Shown here: positions 1 to 12,040 of the stretch, piece after piece
How the letters are laid out: each line of letters opens with the position of its first letter
How positions within the stretch are numbered: the first letter of the stretch is position 1
Assembly (NCBI GenBank): GCA_009760855.2
Contig: WPIO01000008.1
Coordinates: 5,118,501-5,173,500 of the forward strand
Reading direction: 5' to 3'
Source of the DNA: Cristatella mucedo
Taxonomy: Eukaryota > Bryozoa > Phylactolaemata > Cristatellidae
DNA: 55,000 nucleotides
Made by a program: the position numbers and the translations under genes
Notes under the pieces: generated by a model
What the model was told of the DNA's origin: nothing
The model's database searches: none
Seen by the model: the letters and a program-made list of their open reading frames with translations, nothing else

Positions 1-287
1 GTTTCAGTTAAAATCCAACTGAAAATGAGGCGACGAATGCGAAACACCAGCGAGTGCTAGCTATCCAACGTTAATCAGCAAAACGCTTGTCATACTTAAA
101 AGGCAGAAAACGTACCGCTTGCTCCATTTTCAATTTTTGCAATGAACAGACCAAAAGCAACGTTCAATCTTGTATGATTCTACCAGTAAAAAGCATTCAC
201 CTCTTCTGCCATTTCATTTTTACCACCAGCATAGGCAGACACGGATATTTTACACATGCATATGTATACGCGCACTCACGCATGCGT

Positions 288-335
288 GCACACACGCACA
301 AACACACACACACAGACACACAAACACACACGCAG

Positions 336-370
<35 letters not shown>
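288..370 (+). repeat. (CA)n compound microsatellite
   Basis: Interrupted cacaca/cagaca array preceded by alternating purine-pyrimidine sequence. Confidence 0.95.
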
Positions 371-429
371 TGTAGTGATGCCCTGATGTGAGATCCTTGT
401 TGTGTCACAGCTACACGTTTGAGAACATC

Positions 430-640
430 AATAATAATACGACATTTCTGGAAAGCAACTTAACACAATAAAATCTCTTTTTAGGTACTAGACATATGCT
501 GAAAAGGAAGCACGTTGATTAGTTAACGATAACATGCACAGTGTCATGGGCACACAAAGGAGAGCGCACACCGATGATGCAAATGCTTCGACGAAGGGAA
601 CGGTGGTTTTTAGCTTATTTTTGAATGTCGTTCAGTCACA
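430..640 (-). mobile_element. CR1/L2-like LINE 3' end fragment
   Basis: On the plus strand it reads aataataat, then aatctctttttaggt, catgcacagtgtca and tttttgaatgtcgttcagtca. These are the same ordered landmarks as the better-preserved copy at 44,150-45,200, without coding sequence. Confidence 0.55.
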
Positions 641-844
641 GGACAGACAGGTGCTTTATCAATCAGATTACCACGAGGACCTCCGTTACCCACAAAAGGG
701 GAGATGGCAAAAGGACATCCCAGTGATATCATCTAATCCTGCAGCTGCCTACGACCAGACCTCCATTCATACTGAGCGGGTCGAAAACATATGCTCAATC
801 CCACAACATGGTGCAAAGTAAAAAATTATTTGTAATTAATTTGT

Positions 845-1005
845 ACATCGCCTTAACAGAATGTTAAATCTATTCGGGTGCTTCACGTATGCCAAGGGGC
901 TCGAGCCCACGACCTCGGTCATCAAATACATTCACCTTGATCTCGATCGTTAAAGGCGAGCACCTTAACCACTGGGCCAAACCAGCACGGCAGCGATTTA
1001 GACTG
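845..1005 (-). mobile_element. SINE type A (tRNA-like head, LINE-like tail)
   Basis: The minus strand has A-box-like tggcccagtggttaaggtgc, B-box-like gtgggctcgagcccc, then the LINE-type 3' sequence (gtgaagcacccgaatagat). No poly(A). Confidence 0.7.
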
Positions 1006-1562
1006 TTGTTTGCTGCGGAAGGCCACAGCAGTGCACAAAGGCACATAGACAAAAGTGGACACTTTCATTCGAGTACACAAGTACCGTCGACTCCTTGATT
1101 ACGAGGGGTAGCAGGCATTGGACAGTGAAACCTTAGCCTTTTCATTAGACCTTTTATGACGGTGCTTTCATAAACCCATGCATACACTAGAAAAAGAGCA
1201 AGACGAAGCCTCTTCGACCCTCGACCCTTTAAATTCATTTAAGAATGGTGACCCTCTTTATTTTAGAGCGACTTAAAAACGATTACATTGTCCGTTTTGT
1301 AGTTACTTGGTCGTTCTCCGACATGCACAATAGCACGAAAGCAACGGTGCACTACCTTTACTCATTTCCGAGCCTCATGCTTATCGCTCGGGCTCATCCA
1401 GTTAACTCATCCAATTGGCTGATCCAATTAGCCTGCCATGCAAGTGCACATGACCCAGAGCAGCCTGGGCCTGCCTTGTGACCAAGCAGAATGGCTGTCC
1501 GGGTCATGTGACCCAATTGTCGAGCACTCCACACTTCTGCCAGTCCGGCTATCTGTCTGTCC

Positions 1563-1699
<137 letters not shown>

Positions 1700-2038
1700 G
1701 CTACTCCAAAGCAGCCTACCAGACGACTGCGACTTCAGGGTATGCACGTCGCCGCCTGCCAGCGTGACAGTCGTTACAGCTCGTATGTGGGCTTCATTCC
1801 TCTACATTGCGACACCTGCACTGCCCCCCACAAGTATATCTAATTGAGTGTCTTTACGAAGGAAAAAATGTGGGCTTTGCATCAAATGAGACTTGGTAGC
1901 ATTGCAGCAATCGCTATACAATTTTGAATTGGCAAAACTTCGATGTGGTACAACCTGAAGAAGATAGCTACGGCCGATATCATTGACATTGCAATAGAGA
2001 CGACTGCCTACATATGTATAAACCCGCTAGAACTCACT

Positions 2039-2210
2039 GATATATATATATATATATATATATATACATTTCATTTGTATAGTGCTTCAAGAGAACCTAA
2101 TCTCTATTCAGGCGCTTCACATATGCCTCGGGGCTCGAGCTCACGACCTCTACCAGACTTTGGTCGGGGCGAGCACCTTAACCGCTGGACCAAACTAGCT
2201 CGGCAGGATA
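2039..2210 (-). mobile_element. SINE type A with (TA)n tail
   Basis: The minus strand shows ggtccagcggttaaggtgct, a B-box-like gagctcgagcccc, tgaagcgcctgaatagagat and ggttctcttgaagcactata, ending in (TA)n at 2039-2066. The tail after the head parallels the LINE 3' end base for base over long stretches. Confidence 0.75.
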
Positions 2211-2579
2211 AAGCGCAAATCTTTAGGCATCATTTCACCCCTGTGATGTTTCATGCTCAAAGCCTGCAGGCTGCTACAGGGAAGCTAGCTGGTGTGGATA
2301 TGATCAGGTGTCCAATAGACTGTGCTACTGTGGATATGATGTGTGTCCAACAAGGTGTGCTTGCTCGTAACGAAAATAAGAAGCCAATTCTGCCCATCGA
2401 GCATAAAGTGGCTCGTTTAGAGTGGGTTGGTGCAAGAGCACACAGCACCCACGAAGACATGAACAAGATCAATTGGGTCGATGAGAGTAAACTTACCAGT
2501 TTTGGTAGCTGCAAATGTATGCACTACTGTGTCACCTATTCAATGATGGTTCAATGATAACTGCCTTCTTTACACAGGA

Positions 2580-3625
2580 AATTGAAGAAGAAATTTGAAG
2601 GGAAGCGGCTCGCGATCTGGGCCTGCTTCTGTAGCAGATACCTGGCATTGCTACACAAGACATGGACATGCCGAGCGAAACCAGCAGAAATTACTGCGAC
2701 ACAAGATGTTTAATGCCCAGATTTGTGTTACCTTAGTTGCCAGCTCAGTCAAACGCCAAACACACATGATATAGCCAGCAGGCAAGTGCCGGCAGCACGT
2801 GCATGCTGTGCCGACGGGCGGCTCACTTAGATTTACTGGGATCTTTTGAAGTCATCCAACACATGACAGCAATCACAAACCGAGGAGGCCGGAAGAGGCA
2901 GCAGAGCGCTCATCGGGAGTGAGCATGGCGCATCACCCCACCCAACCGTTTGCAGTAGGTCAGCACGGCTGCAATCGTGACCAAGTAAAGAGCTGGCAGA
3001 ACAAATAAGAACAAGATCGGCCGGATTAGCTGAGGAGACACGGGGCAGCACGGCTGGCAGGCAGATGGGAGGGCCTATCTCAGCTGGCTGTGCACAGCAC
3101 GGTCTGGATGGGTGCAGCACGTACGTTTGAACGGAACAAAGCGCAGGCTGACGAGCCAATGCTGCAAATCAGGCGACGTCAGAACGAGACGGAAAAAAAA
3201 GAAGAAGCGAGGCAGCACATTCAACGCACACAGACACAGGCCATGGCAAGGATCGTGCCAGTGCGTATGCAGAAGCCCTCGCAGCCAGGCAGTCACGGCG
3301 GCATGCTCAGGCCAGTTCGGCTGCTTCTGTCACAGCATGATGCACGCCTGCCATCTCGCAAATTCCAAGGAGCATAGGGCACCCTCTCTTGCTTTTGAGA
3401 GCAACCACAAATCCGAGCTACTGCAATGCGGCTCCTCAGCAATCTCAGCGCCTTCCAAACCCCGGTAAAAGAATGCTCAATGTCAGCAGTCTGCGTGGGT
3501 AAGTGAGAATTCTCAACTGGACGCATGTGTCTACTTGCCCCCCCCCCCCAATAGGTCACTGTATGGCTGGCTGGCTGGCTGGCATACATATGCATATGGC
3601 CCTCCTCACCACATCCTACCAATCC
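2580..3625. other. Non-repetitive stretch without a recognised gene
   Basis: Contains overlapping open frames of 73-118 codons on both strands at 3,075-3,622, with no family resemblance or paired splice sites that I could confirm. A C-run lies at about 3,539-3,549. Confidence 0.4.
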
Positions 3626-3629
3626 TTCG

Positions 3630-3928
3630 GAGACCTAACCTTTAGTTCCCATGCTCCCCAAACCCTGTAACTTCACTCCCGACTGACGTCACAACAAACC
3701 CTGACTTGACGATCTTGAAAAAGAAACTAAAAATGCACATGTTCCTCACAGCATTCACCGGGTCCGTGTGAACTGTCCTTTGTGTGCGTATGTCGGCTCC
3801 AACTGAACATGTTACCACTTAATCATATTGACATGCTTCCCTTACAGCATATGCAAAGTGCATAAACAAGATTTCAAGTTCTCGGAAGGCACTAAACAAA
3901 TGACTTATTATTCTTATTATTATTGATT
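3630..3928 (+). mobile_element. CR1/L2-like LINE fragment: end of ORF2, 3' UTR and tail
   Basis: Carries the RSFGDL-type block and a KKKLKMH end of the reverse-transcriptase ORF, with stops. It continues through a 3' UTR (tgcttcccttacagcatatg) to a ttattattattgatt tail. Plus orientation. Confidence 0.6.
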
Positions 3929-3934
3929 ATCTCT

Positions 3935-4262
3935 TAAATTCGGTCACTCTTAGATAAGAATACCAAAGCCGAGCTGGTCCCTGCATTTGCAACATCCCGA
4001 CTCGACTTTTGTAACTCACTAGTCGCAGGTCTTCCAGCCTGTGCAATTAGGCATTTGCAGCTGGTGCGCAACTCATCGTCAAGGCTTGTCTGTCGTAAAC
4101 GTTGCAATTGTCACATTACACCACTTTTCACACCGATGTCTACTGGCTCTCCATCGAGTGACTTACAGATTTTGTCACTCACTTTAGGTCCCTTTAGTCC
4201 CATACTCCGAAATACCATACTAAGTACTTCATAATAATAATAATAATCATCATCATTATAAA
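3935..4262 (+). mobile_element. CR1/L2-like LINE fragment: RT C-terminal region
   Basis: Translates with few breaks as ATSRLDFCNSLVAGLPACAI, RHLQLVRNSSSRLVCR and CHITPL, the conserved post-polymerase region of CR1/L2 ORF2. It ends at (TAA)n around 4,231. Since upstream coding lies 3' of the previous fragment, these are two insertions. Confidence 0.75.
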
Positions 4263-4492
4263 AAATAAAATAATAAGCATGCTGCAGCGATCACAGCCTG
4301 GCCGACTTTCACCTTTGCCAATCGTCCAGTCATAAAATTGACTTGACAGATCCTCCCGTGGTTGAGGCTGCCCAATCGAGCAGAACACCATCTCACAAAA
4401 GACAACGGTGTTGTCACACCACGTCGGCATGAGCACATCCTTGAAGCTTTGAGATAGCACATAGCTGCTGACCAAAGTTCAACTAATCAACA

Positions 4493-5112
4493 TGCCTATA
4501 ATAAGCTAGGTTGGTTAGTTAGTCCAGTTGTCCGTCCCTGATGTCACACTTACATTGAGTCCTTCTTGGTGTATTCAGAGTCGCACAACGAGGGTAAAGC
4601 AACTAAAAGTGTCAAAAAGAGGGAGAGAAAGGGGGAGATAATTCTATAGTCGGCATATGCATGCAGCCACAATTAAAGTCGGGCATTGAAATGCTAAAAC
4701 TTCAGAACTTCAAAGGGTTGTTTGAAGGATGGCGCCACTATGCTATTCGAGCAGCTTGAGGAGCTCTCTGCACTACGACTTCCGTTGCTGTCAGCCAAGC
4801 GCTTCGATCACTTCCGCTTGGACCGGTTGGGTTGGCTGCCTATTGTGAAGCTGCCAGATTTTTGCAAAGTGGGTTTTCCATTTGCGCTGCTGTGCTTTGT
4901 GTTAGCACGTTTTGTTAAATGGCTACGAATTGATTGCAAAATTTAGATTTGCAGCCAGTCCATTTTTTGATGAATACAAATCAAGATCCTGTAAGAAAAG
5001 GGGCTGAGAGAAAGAGGCGTACTAGCGAGCAGCAGCATGCCGGGGAGAGAGAGCGAGAGGCTGAGGAAGAGGCAGAAGCACGTGACGAATTCGCGAGTCT
5101 AATTTTTCCTGC
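4493..5112 (+). repeat. Unnamed dispersed repeat (family D), copy 1
   Basis: Starts at cctataataagctaggttgg and ends near the shared gaagcacgtgacgaattc block. It matches copy 2 (10578-11385) over about 600 bp in the same order: a 5' block with repeated ttag, an attgagtccttc block, gggggagataat, a central open frame and a purine-rich 3' block. The central frame (4722-4946) reads SAKRFDHFRLDRLGW, then KLPDFCKVGF and ARFVKWL. No known transposon protein is recognised, and terminal repeats were not identified. Confidence 0.7.
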
Positions 5113-5419
5113 CATATTGACAGCTCCGCAGCGCCAACATAACACCCAACTACTTTTGTGCTAGCTGGCACCAGGATAGGGCAGTCAGTCCAAAAAAAGC
5201 CACAGCCCACGAGCCCCCCAAGCAGCATGCAGCTGCTACACCTCATGGCCTACCCCAACCAACGCAATTACAGCCAAGACTCAGAGAGGCCCGGATGGGG
5301 GTCCATAGCAGACACCAAATCATGCACAGCAGCAATAAATGGCAGCCAGTGTAACTGGAGCATTCAAAGAGAAGAACCCCAATAACGGCAGCAGCGGCAG
5401 AACAGCAGCCGGTTCTTAC

Positions 5420-5608
5420 CTAATGCAGTTAATGAGGCCACCGGTGTTGATGTGGACGTCGGCAGAAGAACATCCTTCGAAGCCGTGTTCCTCCTGATCA
5501 GTGTAGCGGTCGCTGGTACTTGCGGCTGCTGCTGCTGTGATGGCTGCTGCTGCGACGACGGTGGCTGCTGCTGCTGCAGTGGCTGCCCTGGTTGGCTATT
5601 TCTGCTCC
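5420..5608 (-). CDS. Candidate exon of an unidentified minus-strand gene (Gln/Pro-rich)
   Basis: Bounded by an acceptor-like catgtag and a strong donor TTAG|GTAAGA. One frame is open throughout: NSQPGQPLQQQQPPSS, a second Gln run, then PATATLIRRNTASKDVLLP and TSTSTPVASLTAL. It needs two bases from the previous exon, matching the phase-1 end of the 10,079 candidate. A second frame is open in part. I recognise no family. CAG-repeat origin and shared pyrimidine tracts make a false positive possible. Confidence 0.3.
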
Positions 5609-5619
5609 CTACATGGCAG

Positions 5620-6670
5620 GATCAGTTAATTAGCGACAGGAGACCCGGCTTCATCAGAGGGCTTTGGCTGCAGCAGGTCAATCTCCGCTCTATAGAAAAG
5701 CCACCATCACTGCTCGAGTGCTCAGTCCTAGTCTGTAATTCTATGCAGGCATCCACCCGGCAACCTGACCAGTGGCAGACTGAGGCGCTGCGGCTTTGCC
5801 CCGAGCATGCCCGCCGGCAGACCGGCCTAATGAAGGCACAGCAAGGCCTCTTAATAAGGCCAGCCCCCCCCCACCACCCAAGTCACAGGCTCCTAAGGCT
5901 AGTGCAGCCAAAGCGAGTCTCACTCTATTTCCCTTGGCATCCGGGACAGGCAGATAGATGGTTTCGGTTCAACACTTTACGGCATGGCAAGTGGGTCAAT
6001 CGCGGCTCACAAGAGCAGCCCACTGCACCGAACGAATGCACAAGATCACACCGGGCAGGGGGCCATAGAGACTTTCTCAGGGGGGGAGGAGGTAAGTAGG
6101 GGCCTCTCTCACCGGCTGTGCTGAGGGTGTGGCGAAGCACGGGGGGGGGGGGGGAGGGGGTCGCGGCACGTGCAGCGCCACAGCCAGCTTGCCTTAGATA
6201 AGATGGCCAAACAGACGACGACGGCATGCCGGGCCCAGTGGCCTTTCCAAGACTACGTAGACCTGGGCGAGCTGCCTGCAGCTCAAGTCAGTGTGTCAGG
6301 CAGCTGAGGGGAGCGCGACAGCTGGGAAGGCTGGGAGAAGAGGAAGCACCTATGGCTATGAAGCCGCCCGGCGGAATTGATTCCTTCACATTGATGCGTA
6401 CAATTGGCGCAGCCGTGCTGCAGTGCTACGATGAATGGTGCAGCAAAGCTGGAGACTGCCGCTCATCAATAACGGCCACAAAACGAGACCTTATCTAACG
6501 TGGCTCTAGACCGATAAGCAAGAAAGCAGCAGGCAGCAGGGCGACCTGCATCTGAGTACTTGCGTGCGTGCTGCTGTCAGTGTGAGTGCAAGTGAGCATG
6601 AGCAAAGGGAGAGAGTTTCGGAAGCGCAAGAGAGCAGAGCTCTTGGGTGAGCACCAAAGAGGAACCAAGA
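5620..6670. other. GC-rich stretch without a recognised gene
   Basis: Open frames on both strands are uninformative. A G-run lies at about 6,140-6,154. Possibly intron of the putative minus-strand gene. Confidence 0.35.
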
Positions 6671-6678
6671 CATGCTAA

Positions 6679-6689
6679 AGAGAGAGGCT

Positions 6690-6751
<62 letters not shown>

Positions 6752-6762
6752 CGTGAGAGAGG

Positions 6763-6822
<60 letters not shown>
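6679..6822 (+). repeat. (GA)n compound microsatellite
   Basis: Two long GA blocks separated by cagaccgtgagagaggggg, followed by GGGA-rich sequence to about 6,925. Confidence 0.95.
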
Positions 6823-6824
<2 letters not shown>

Positions 6825-7383
6825 GGGGCGGCTTGGGCAGAGAGTGGGACACATGGTGGGAGGGATGGGAGGAGGTAGGTAGAGAGGGAGGGAGGGAGGA
6901 AAGTAGGAATGGAGGGAGGGAGATAGGTTCTGAGACACAAAGGAAGAGTAGAACACACACTCGTTACACAGGGTACGAATGCAACGTGATCCGAATCTAT
7001 GTGAACGAGGATCACTGCAATGCATGCACTAAAGGTTAAATTTCGCATAACTCCCAAATATTTGTAATCTATTCCTTAAACAAACAAGCGCAGCGAAGTG
7101 CACAGCGCATGGTCCCGCGCAGAAGCAACGTCAGGATTGGTGGCACAGGAGTTGAAGGCAAAGCACCCCATGTAAAGGGGTGTCTGTTTGCCAAGGCCTG
7201 CACTAGACAAAAAGCTGAGCAGAAATCTCGAGCTCCAGGGATCCGATGGCTGCCGTGCCACCATCTCAAGGTGAAACAGCGAGAGCCGGAAACTTCCCCT
7301 ACCACACGGAGGAGGGTCACCAGACTTCACTTGCACTAGGTCGCTGGATCAAGCCCTACAGCACTCAACTTCTTAATTGCCCG

Positions 7384-7573
7384 GTGGGGAGGGGGAGGGG
7401 AGGGGAGGGGGGGGGGAGGGGGGGGGGGGGGGGGGGGGGGGAGGAGGGGAGGGGAGGGGAGGGGAGGGGAGGGGAGGGGAGGGGAGGGGGGGGGAGGGGA
7501 GGGGAGGGGAGGGGAGGGGAGGGGGGGGGAGGGGAGGGGAGGGGAGGGGGGGGGGGGGGGGGGGGGGGGAGGG
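7384..7573 (+). repeat. G-rich (GGGGA)n tract with two G24 runs
   Basis: About 190 bases of G and A only: (gggga)n units with homopolymer G runs at 7418-7441 and 7546-7569. Strong G-quadruplex potential on the plus strand. Confidence 0.95.
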
Positions 7574-8317
7574 AGGTGCATTTCGAAAGCCACTCTGGCT
7601 CTTCCACCACTGTGTATGGTAACTGAGGCTGCTGCTGATTGAACTAATGTTCATTTGGACGGCGTGAGCTCCTCGGCTAGCGTTCACGACTAGCTTGTCC
7701 TCGGCTACATGCACCTTGAAACAATATTTATGAGAGAGTGGACAAAGTGCAGCCTCTTGTATCCCAGGCCGAACAGACGCCAAATCGTCCTCTGGGGGGG
7801 GGTGCAAATAGCACTGCCATCAATCAGGACGATACATGGGTAAACAGAACCGTGAACAGACAATGGTAGACATACAAGGCAAAACAAGCAGCAGATACAT
7901 AAACGCAAAGGATAAGGTCAGCCAAAACGAGCAGATGTAACATGGCATTCTCTAAGAGCCACTTCACTAACGCTGCCAACTCATTCTTTACTTGAAGCCT
8001 TGACATCTCAACGACTCTTCCTGTGAGCATCCCCTTGCACACAGGCAGCACGAAATGTGTTGGGCATCGGCCTCTCAGCCACCTCTGTAGAGACTACACT
8101 GCCAAAAATGGGTGCATTCATTCACACCGGTGCTGTGTTCTAGTAGCCATAAATTGTTGTTCAACCACAAACTGGCCAGTGGCTGATTCAGTATAGTAAA
8201 GCCCAATCACCCCCTGTCACGGGTGCTGAAAAAACAATATCCCCTTCCTCCAACATACAGCTATGGCCAGGCTTGAGACCACAAACTAAATAGCACTACT
8301 GTCACTATGCCCAGTAG

Positions 8318-8720
<403 letters not shown>

Positions 8721-9112
8721 GCCCCCTTTCAAAAACTAGTCTTCTTGGCCAGACACTGAATGCTGATCACGGCCTGTCCCTCTCAAGCCAGTCGAAAAGC
8801 AGGCTCGGCTTTGATCATGGCCGGCATTCACTGAAGCAGCTGTGCAGGGCACCTGCACACCCACCAACCAAACAGCCTCCAGCCGGCCAGCCCCTCTGTC
8901 CAGTCTGCCTCCCTAGAAATTGGCTGATTCATTCATGTTGAGTTCCGGTAGCCACAATCAATTGCTGCCTGTCTGCTCTCTGTCTCGAGCGCTTGTCCAA
9001 CTATCTGTCAGGCCTACGGTGGCATAAGTGGACAGTGGCAGATAGGGTTCTGAGCAGCTGCCAGAACTCGGCATCAGTCCACGACTCCGCCCCCAACTAA
9101 TGCCTCCCTTAC

Positions 9113-9160
9113 CTCAACCTGTGCAGCCTTGACCGGCTGCATGGCGACCGTTCCAGCCGA
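9113..9160 (-). CDS. Candidate micro-exon, 16 codons
   Basis: 48 nt between acceptor tgctgcctag and donor GAG|GTAAGG, open in phase 0: SAGTVAMQPVKAAQVE. Its phase does not fit the neighbouring candidates at 10,079 and 5,608, so either it or they are wrong. Function unknown. Confidence 0.18.
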
Positions 9161-10078
9161 CTAGGCAGCAGCAAATGCACAGCGCAAACAAGGCGATCGG
9201 GGTAAACAATCGTTACCCCTGATGCTTAGGCCACTGGTGCTAACTTGTCAATCGACCTAAAGGTAGAACAGCTCACCACGAGTAAAAACGCCGACAGTGT
9301 AAAACGCAGAGAGTATACACCACTGAGAGGGTAAAAACGCCGAGAGTGTAATATTGCTGCGAGGTTCTACAAAGTCGGCCACTCTTTGTCTGAAGTGTCT
9401 CCAAAAGCTTTCTTCCCCAGCGAGATAGATATGAGCTGCTCACATCAGAAAGGTCAGAAATGACAGCGATTGAGACTAAGCTTCATTAATGAAGAGCTTA
9501 ACAAAATCACAGCAGCACATAGGTATGTACAGACATGCAAAGACAAAGCCAGGTCATCTGCAAAATGCGAGTTCAGCACTGCTTCTACCACATTGCTTAA
9601 ATAACTTTAGTTCGGATGGAAAATGTTACCGTGATGTTAACGGTTGCAGAAAATAAAGCTCCAGGACGTTGATGGCATGTAGAGAATAACTTATCTGTAC
9701 TACTTATTATGTGCGAACTAGCCATATTTGCATTCTGCATTACGAGAGCACGATCTGACATAGTGGTTAAGACACGGTGAACTAGTGGCAGCTTAAAAAA
9801 ACCAAGGGTCCATGCATCATCGGGCATTCCACTGCCATGACCACAATAGCCCCCCCCCCCCCCATGCACACAGCTTCAAATTAACCAAAGAGCACCCCAC
9901 CCACAGGTCGCAAAGCATTGCTCGGGCTGGAAGCCAAGCAAATACGGCTGCATGCCAAGTAAAGCCGACAGCACTAGCTAATCTGCAGGTGCCTCGACCG
10001 AAGCAGCTCGAACAGCAGTATGGGGGGGGGGGTACACAGCACAGTGTGACAGGGCATTAGCAGCAGGCAGATACTGAC

Positions 10079-10148
10079 CCAAGTCAGTGGTGGAGCCACT
10101 CTCCTGAAGATTGGTCTGCAGCTGCTGTGGCATGGTGTATCCCAGGCA
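10079..10148 (-). CDS. Candidate exon of an unidentified minus-strand gene
   Basis: 70 nt between a good acceptor (attccttacag) and donor TTGG|GTCAGT. It is open as CLGYTMPQQLQTNLQESGST and TDL, ending in phase 1, compatible with the 5,608 start. It is not low-complexity and looks protein-like, but I cannot name a family. Confidence 0.3.
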
Positions 10149-10217
10149 CTGTAAGGAATACGAGTAATTCAATAGACTATGTAATTGATTTGTTGCGCGA
10201 ATGCATGCACACACGTG

Positions 10218-10300
<83 letters not shown>
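10218..10300 (+). repeat. (CA)n microsatellite
   Basis: Perfect CA array of about 80 bp, about 70 bases right of the candidate exon at 10,079-10,148. Confidence 0.95.
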
Positions 10301-10301
<1 letters not shown>

Positions 10302-10845
10302 CTGTCTCCATTGGTGTGCCCTTGGCTACAGCTCATATGACTATCCCTCCACAGGCACCAGCCTCCTTACACGCGGCAGCACCAGCGGCACTTTTGCAAG
10401 TACTTCCGTCTCCAAAAAAACACCAAGAGCAGCGACTGCTTTGTGACTCGGCGTTACTAAGCCAGCATGAGGGTTAAGATTTCACCTTTCAAAATCCATT
10501 CCTATGACTAATTCAGTGCTTACCAGTGCTTTGTCAAGCGAACCACTGGAAGCCACTGGAAGAAAACAGTAATTTATCTCTATAATAAGCTAGGTATGCT
10601 GGTCGGTTAGTTAGCTAGTTGAGTTAGTCAGTTCCTAACGACACTCTTACATTGAGTCCTTCGTGGTGTAGTTTAGTCGAACAACGACGGTACACCAATG
10701 ACGACTGTCAAAAAAGCGTAGGGGGAGATAATCTGCTAATTTCCATGTTCTCATTTTTTAAATTGGACAGTGAAATGCAAGAACGTCATAGACCCATTAA
10801 TTTAAAAGGATTGTCAATAGGTGATCACGGCATTCAAGCAGCTCG

Positions 10846-10957
10846 AGGAGCTCTCTGCCTGCCCTACGACCCCCAGGAGCTCTCTGCCTGCCCTACGACC
10901 CCCAGGAGCTCTCTGCCTGCCCTACGACCCCCAGGAGCTCTCTGCCCTACGACCCCC
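10846..10957 (+). repeat. 29-bp tandem repeat, 4 units, inside family D copy 2
   Basis: The unit begins aggagctctctgcctgccct. Starts are at 10846, 10875, 10904 and 10933, an exact 29-base period; the last unit is shortened and runs into C26 (10953-10978). Confidence 0.9.
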
Positions 10958-10978
10958 CCCCCCCCCCCCCCCCCCCCC
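10953..10978 (+). repeat. C homopolymer, 26 bases
   Basis: Uninterrupted run of C directly after the 29-bp tandem array; the longest C run in the window. Confidence 0.9.
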
Positions 10979-11401
10979 GTTGCAGTCAGCCGAGCGCTTC
11001 CTGCACTTCCGCTTGGACCAGCTGAGTTGGCGTATTGGAAAGCTGCCAGATTTGAGTAAAGCAAGTTTTGCATTAGCGCTGCTATGCCTTGTGTTTACCA
11101 GTTTCGTTAAATGGCTGGACTTTAAATTCGCAGCCTGTACATTTTTTGTTTTTGGATGAATGCCGATCAAGATCCCGAAAGAAAGGAAGCTGAAAGGAAA
11201 AGGCCTTCTTGACGGCAACAGCGGCAGAGAGATACCAGAAGAGGCTGCTGAACGGAGTGCTACAGAAGCTGCCAGAAAGAGCTGCTCTCACTAGCAACAA
11301 CAGCAGCAGGCGCTGGAGAGAGGAGACTGGGGAAGAAGCAGAAGCACGTGACGAATTCGTGAGTCAAATTTTCTGTCACACTTGCCGGGCTGAAGCGTAA
11401 G

Positions 11402-11672
11402 AATAATAAATAAACTTTCGTTGCGCCCTCAGATCTCTTTCTATGCATCTACACATGCTGCAAAGGAAGCCTGTCAATATGGTTAGTGATAGCATGCACA
11501 GTGCCAGCACGCATTGGCACATAAAGGAAAATTCACACAAGGACCCAGCAAATGCTGAGGCAACGATGCATTTGAGCTTGTTTCCTTTTAAATGTCAGTG
11601 ATGCCAGTCAGGTGATGTCGTGACGTCAGTCGGGAGTGAGTTTAAGGCTTTGAGAGCAGACGAATTGCCACA
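11402..11672 (-). mobile_element. CR1/L2-like LINE 3' end fragment
   Basis: Plus-strand order: aataataaataa, cgccctcagatctctttcta, catgcacagtgccagcacgc, gacccagcaaatgct, then gacgtcagtcgggagtgag. This is the complement of the 3' UTR and extreme C-terminal coding end. It directly follows family D copy 2. Confidence 0.7.
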
Positions 11673-11964
11673 CTGACCTCGGTGCCTCTTATCAGCATTC
11701 CTTTCTTGTTTAACTGCCTTGTTAAGCTCTTGTTAAACAGCCGCTTATGCTGGATACTGACTGGCGTATTGCCTCTGTACTGGAGGTCACTGCCTTAAGG
11801 AACCGAAGCTAGCGAACCGATAGCAGCTGGTGACTGCTGCATACATTTCATAAAAACCACACAGCTGCACGAAGCGTTGCACACTGTTCCACCCTACAGC
11901 CAGCTTACCCCTATCGCCCAACCATGTTCGCACAACCGGCTCCTCGAATGGGCTTGATGACCGG

Positions 11965-12040
11965 TGAACGGATATGATAGGATGGGATAAGGAAGAAAGA
12001 TAGGATGAGAGAGATAGGATAGGATGGGATAGGGAAGGAG
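11965..12040 (+). repeat. GGATA-type degenerate repeat
   Basis: Variants of gatagg/gatggg/gagata in tandem. Confidence 0.7.

Larger units (their letters stand above)
10578..11385 (+). repeat. Dispersed repeat family D, copy 2 (with internal tandem expansion)
   Basis: Same organisation as copy 1. It is enlarged by four tandem 29-bp units and a run of 26 C, both lying where copies 1 and 3 have one unit. The central frame again stays open: SAERFLHFRLDQLSW, GKLPDLSKASF and TSFVKWL, similar to copy 1 at the amino-acid level. Confidence 0.7.

Noticed and set aside
7246-7807. Glycine-rich and proline-rich open frames
   Set aside because: Translation of the (GGGGA)n tract in different frames; no signal peptide or conserved context.
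10127-10477. His-Thr and Cys-Val repeat open frames (also 87-391 and 12.8-13.15 kb)
   Set aside because: Products of CA/GT microsatellites.
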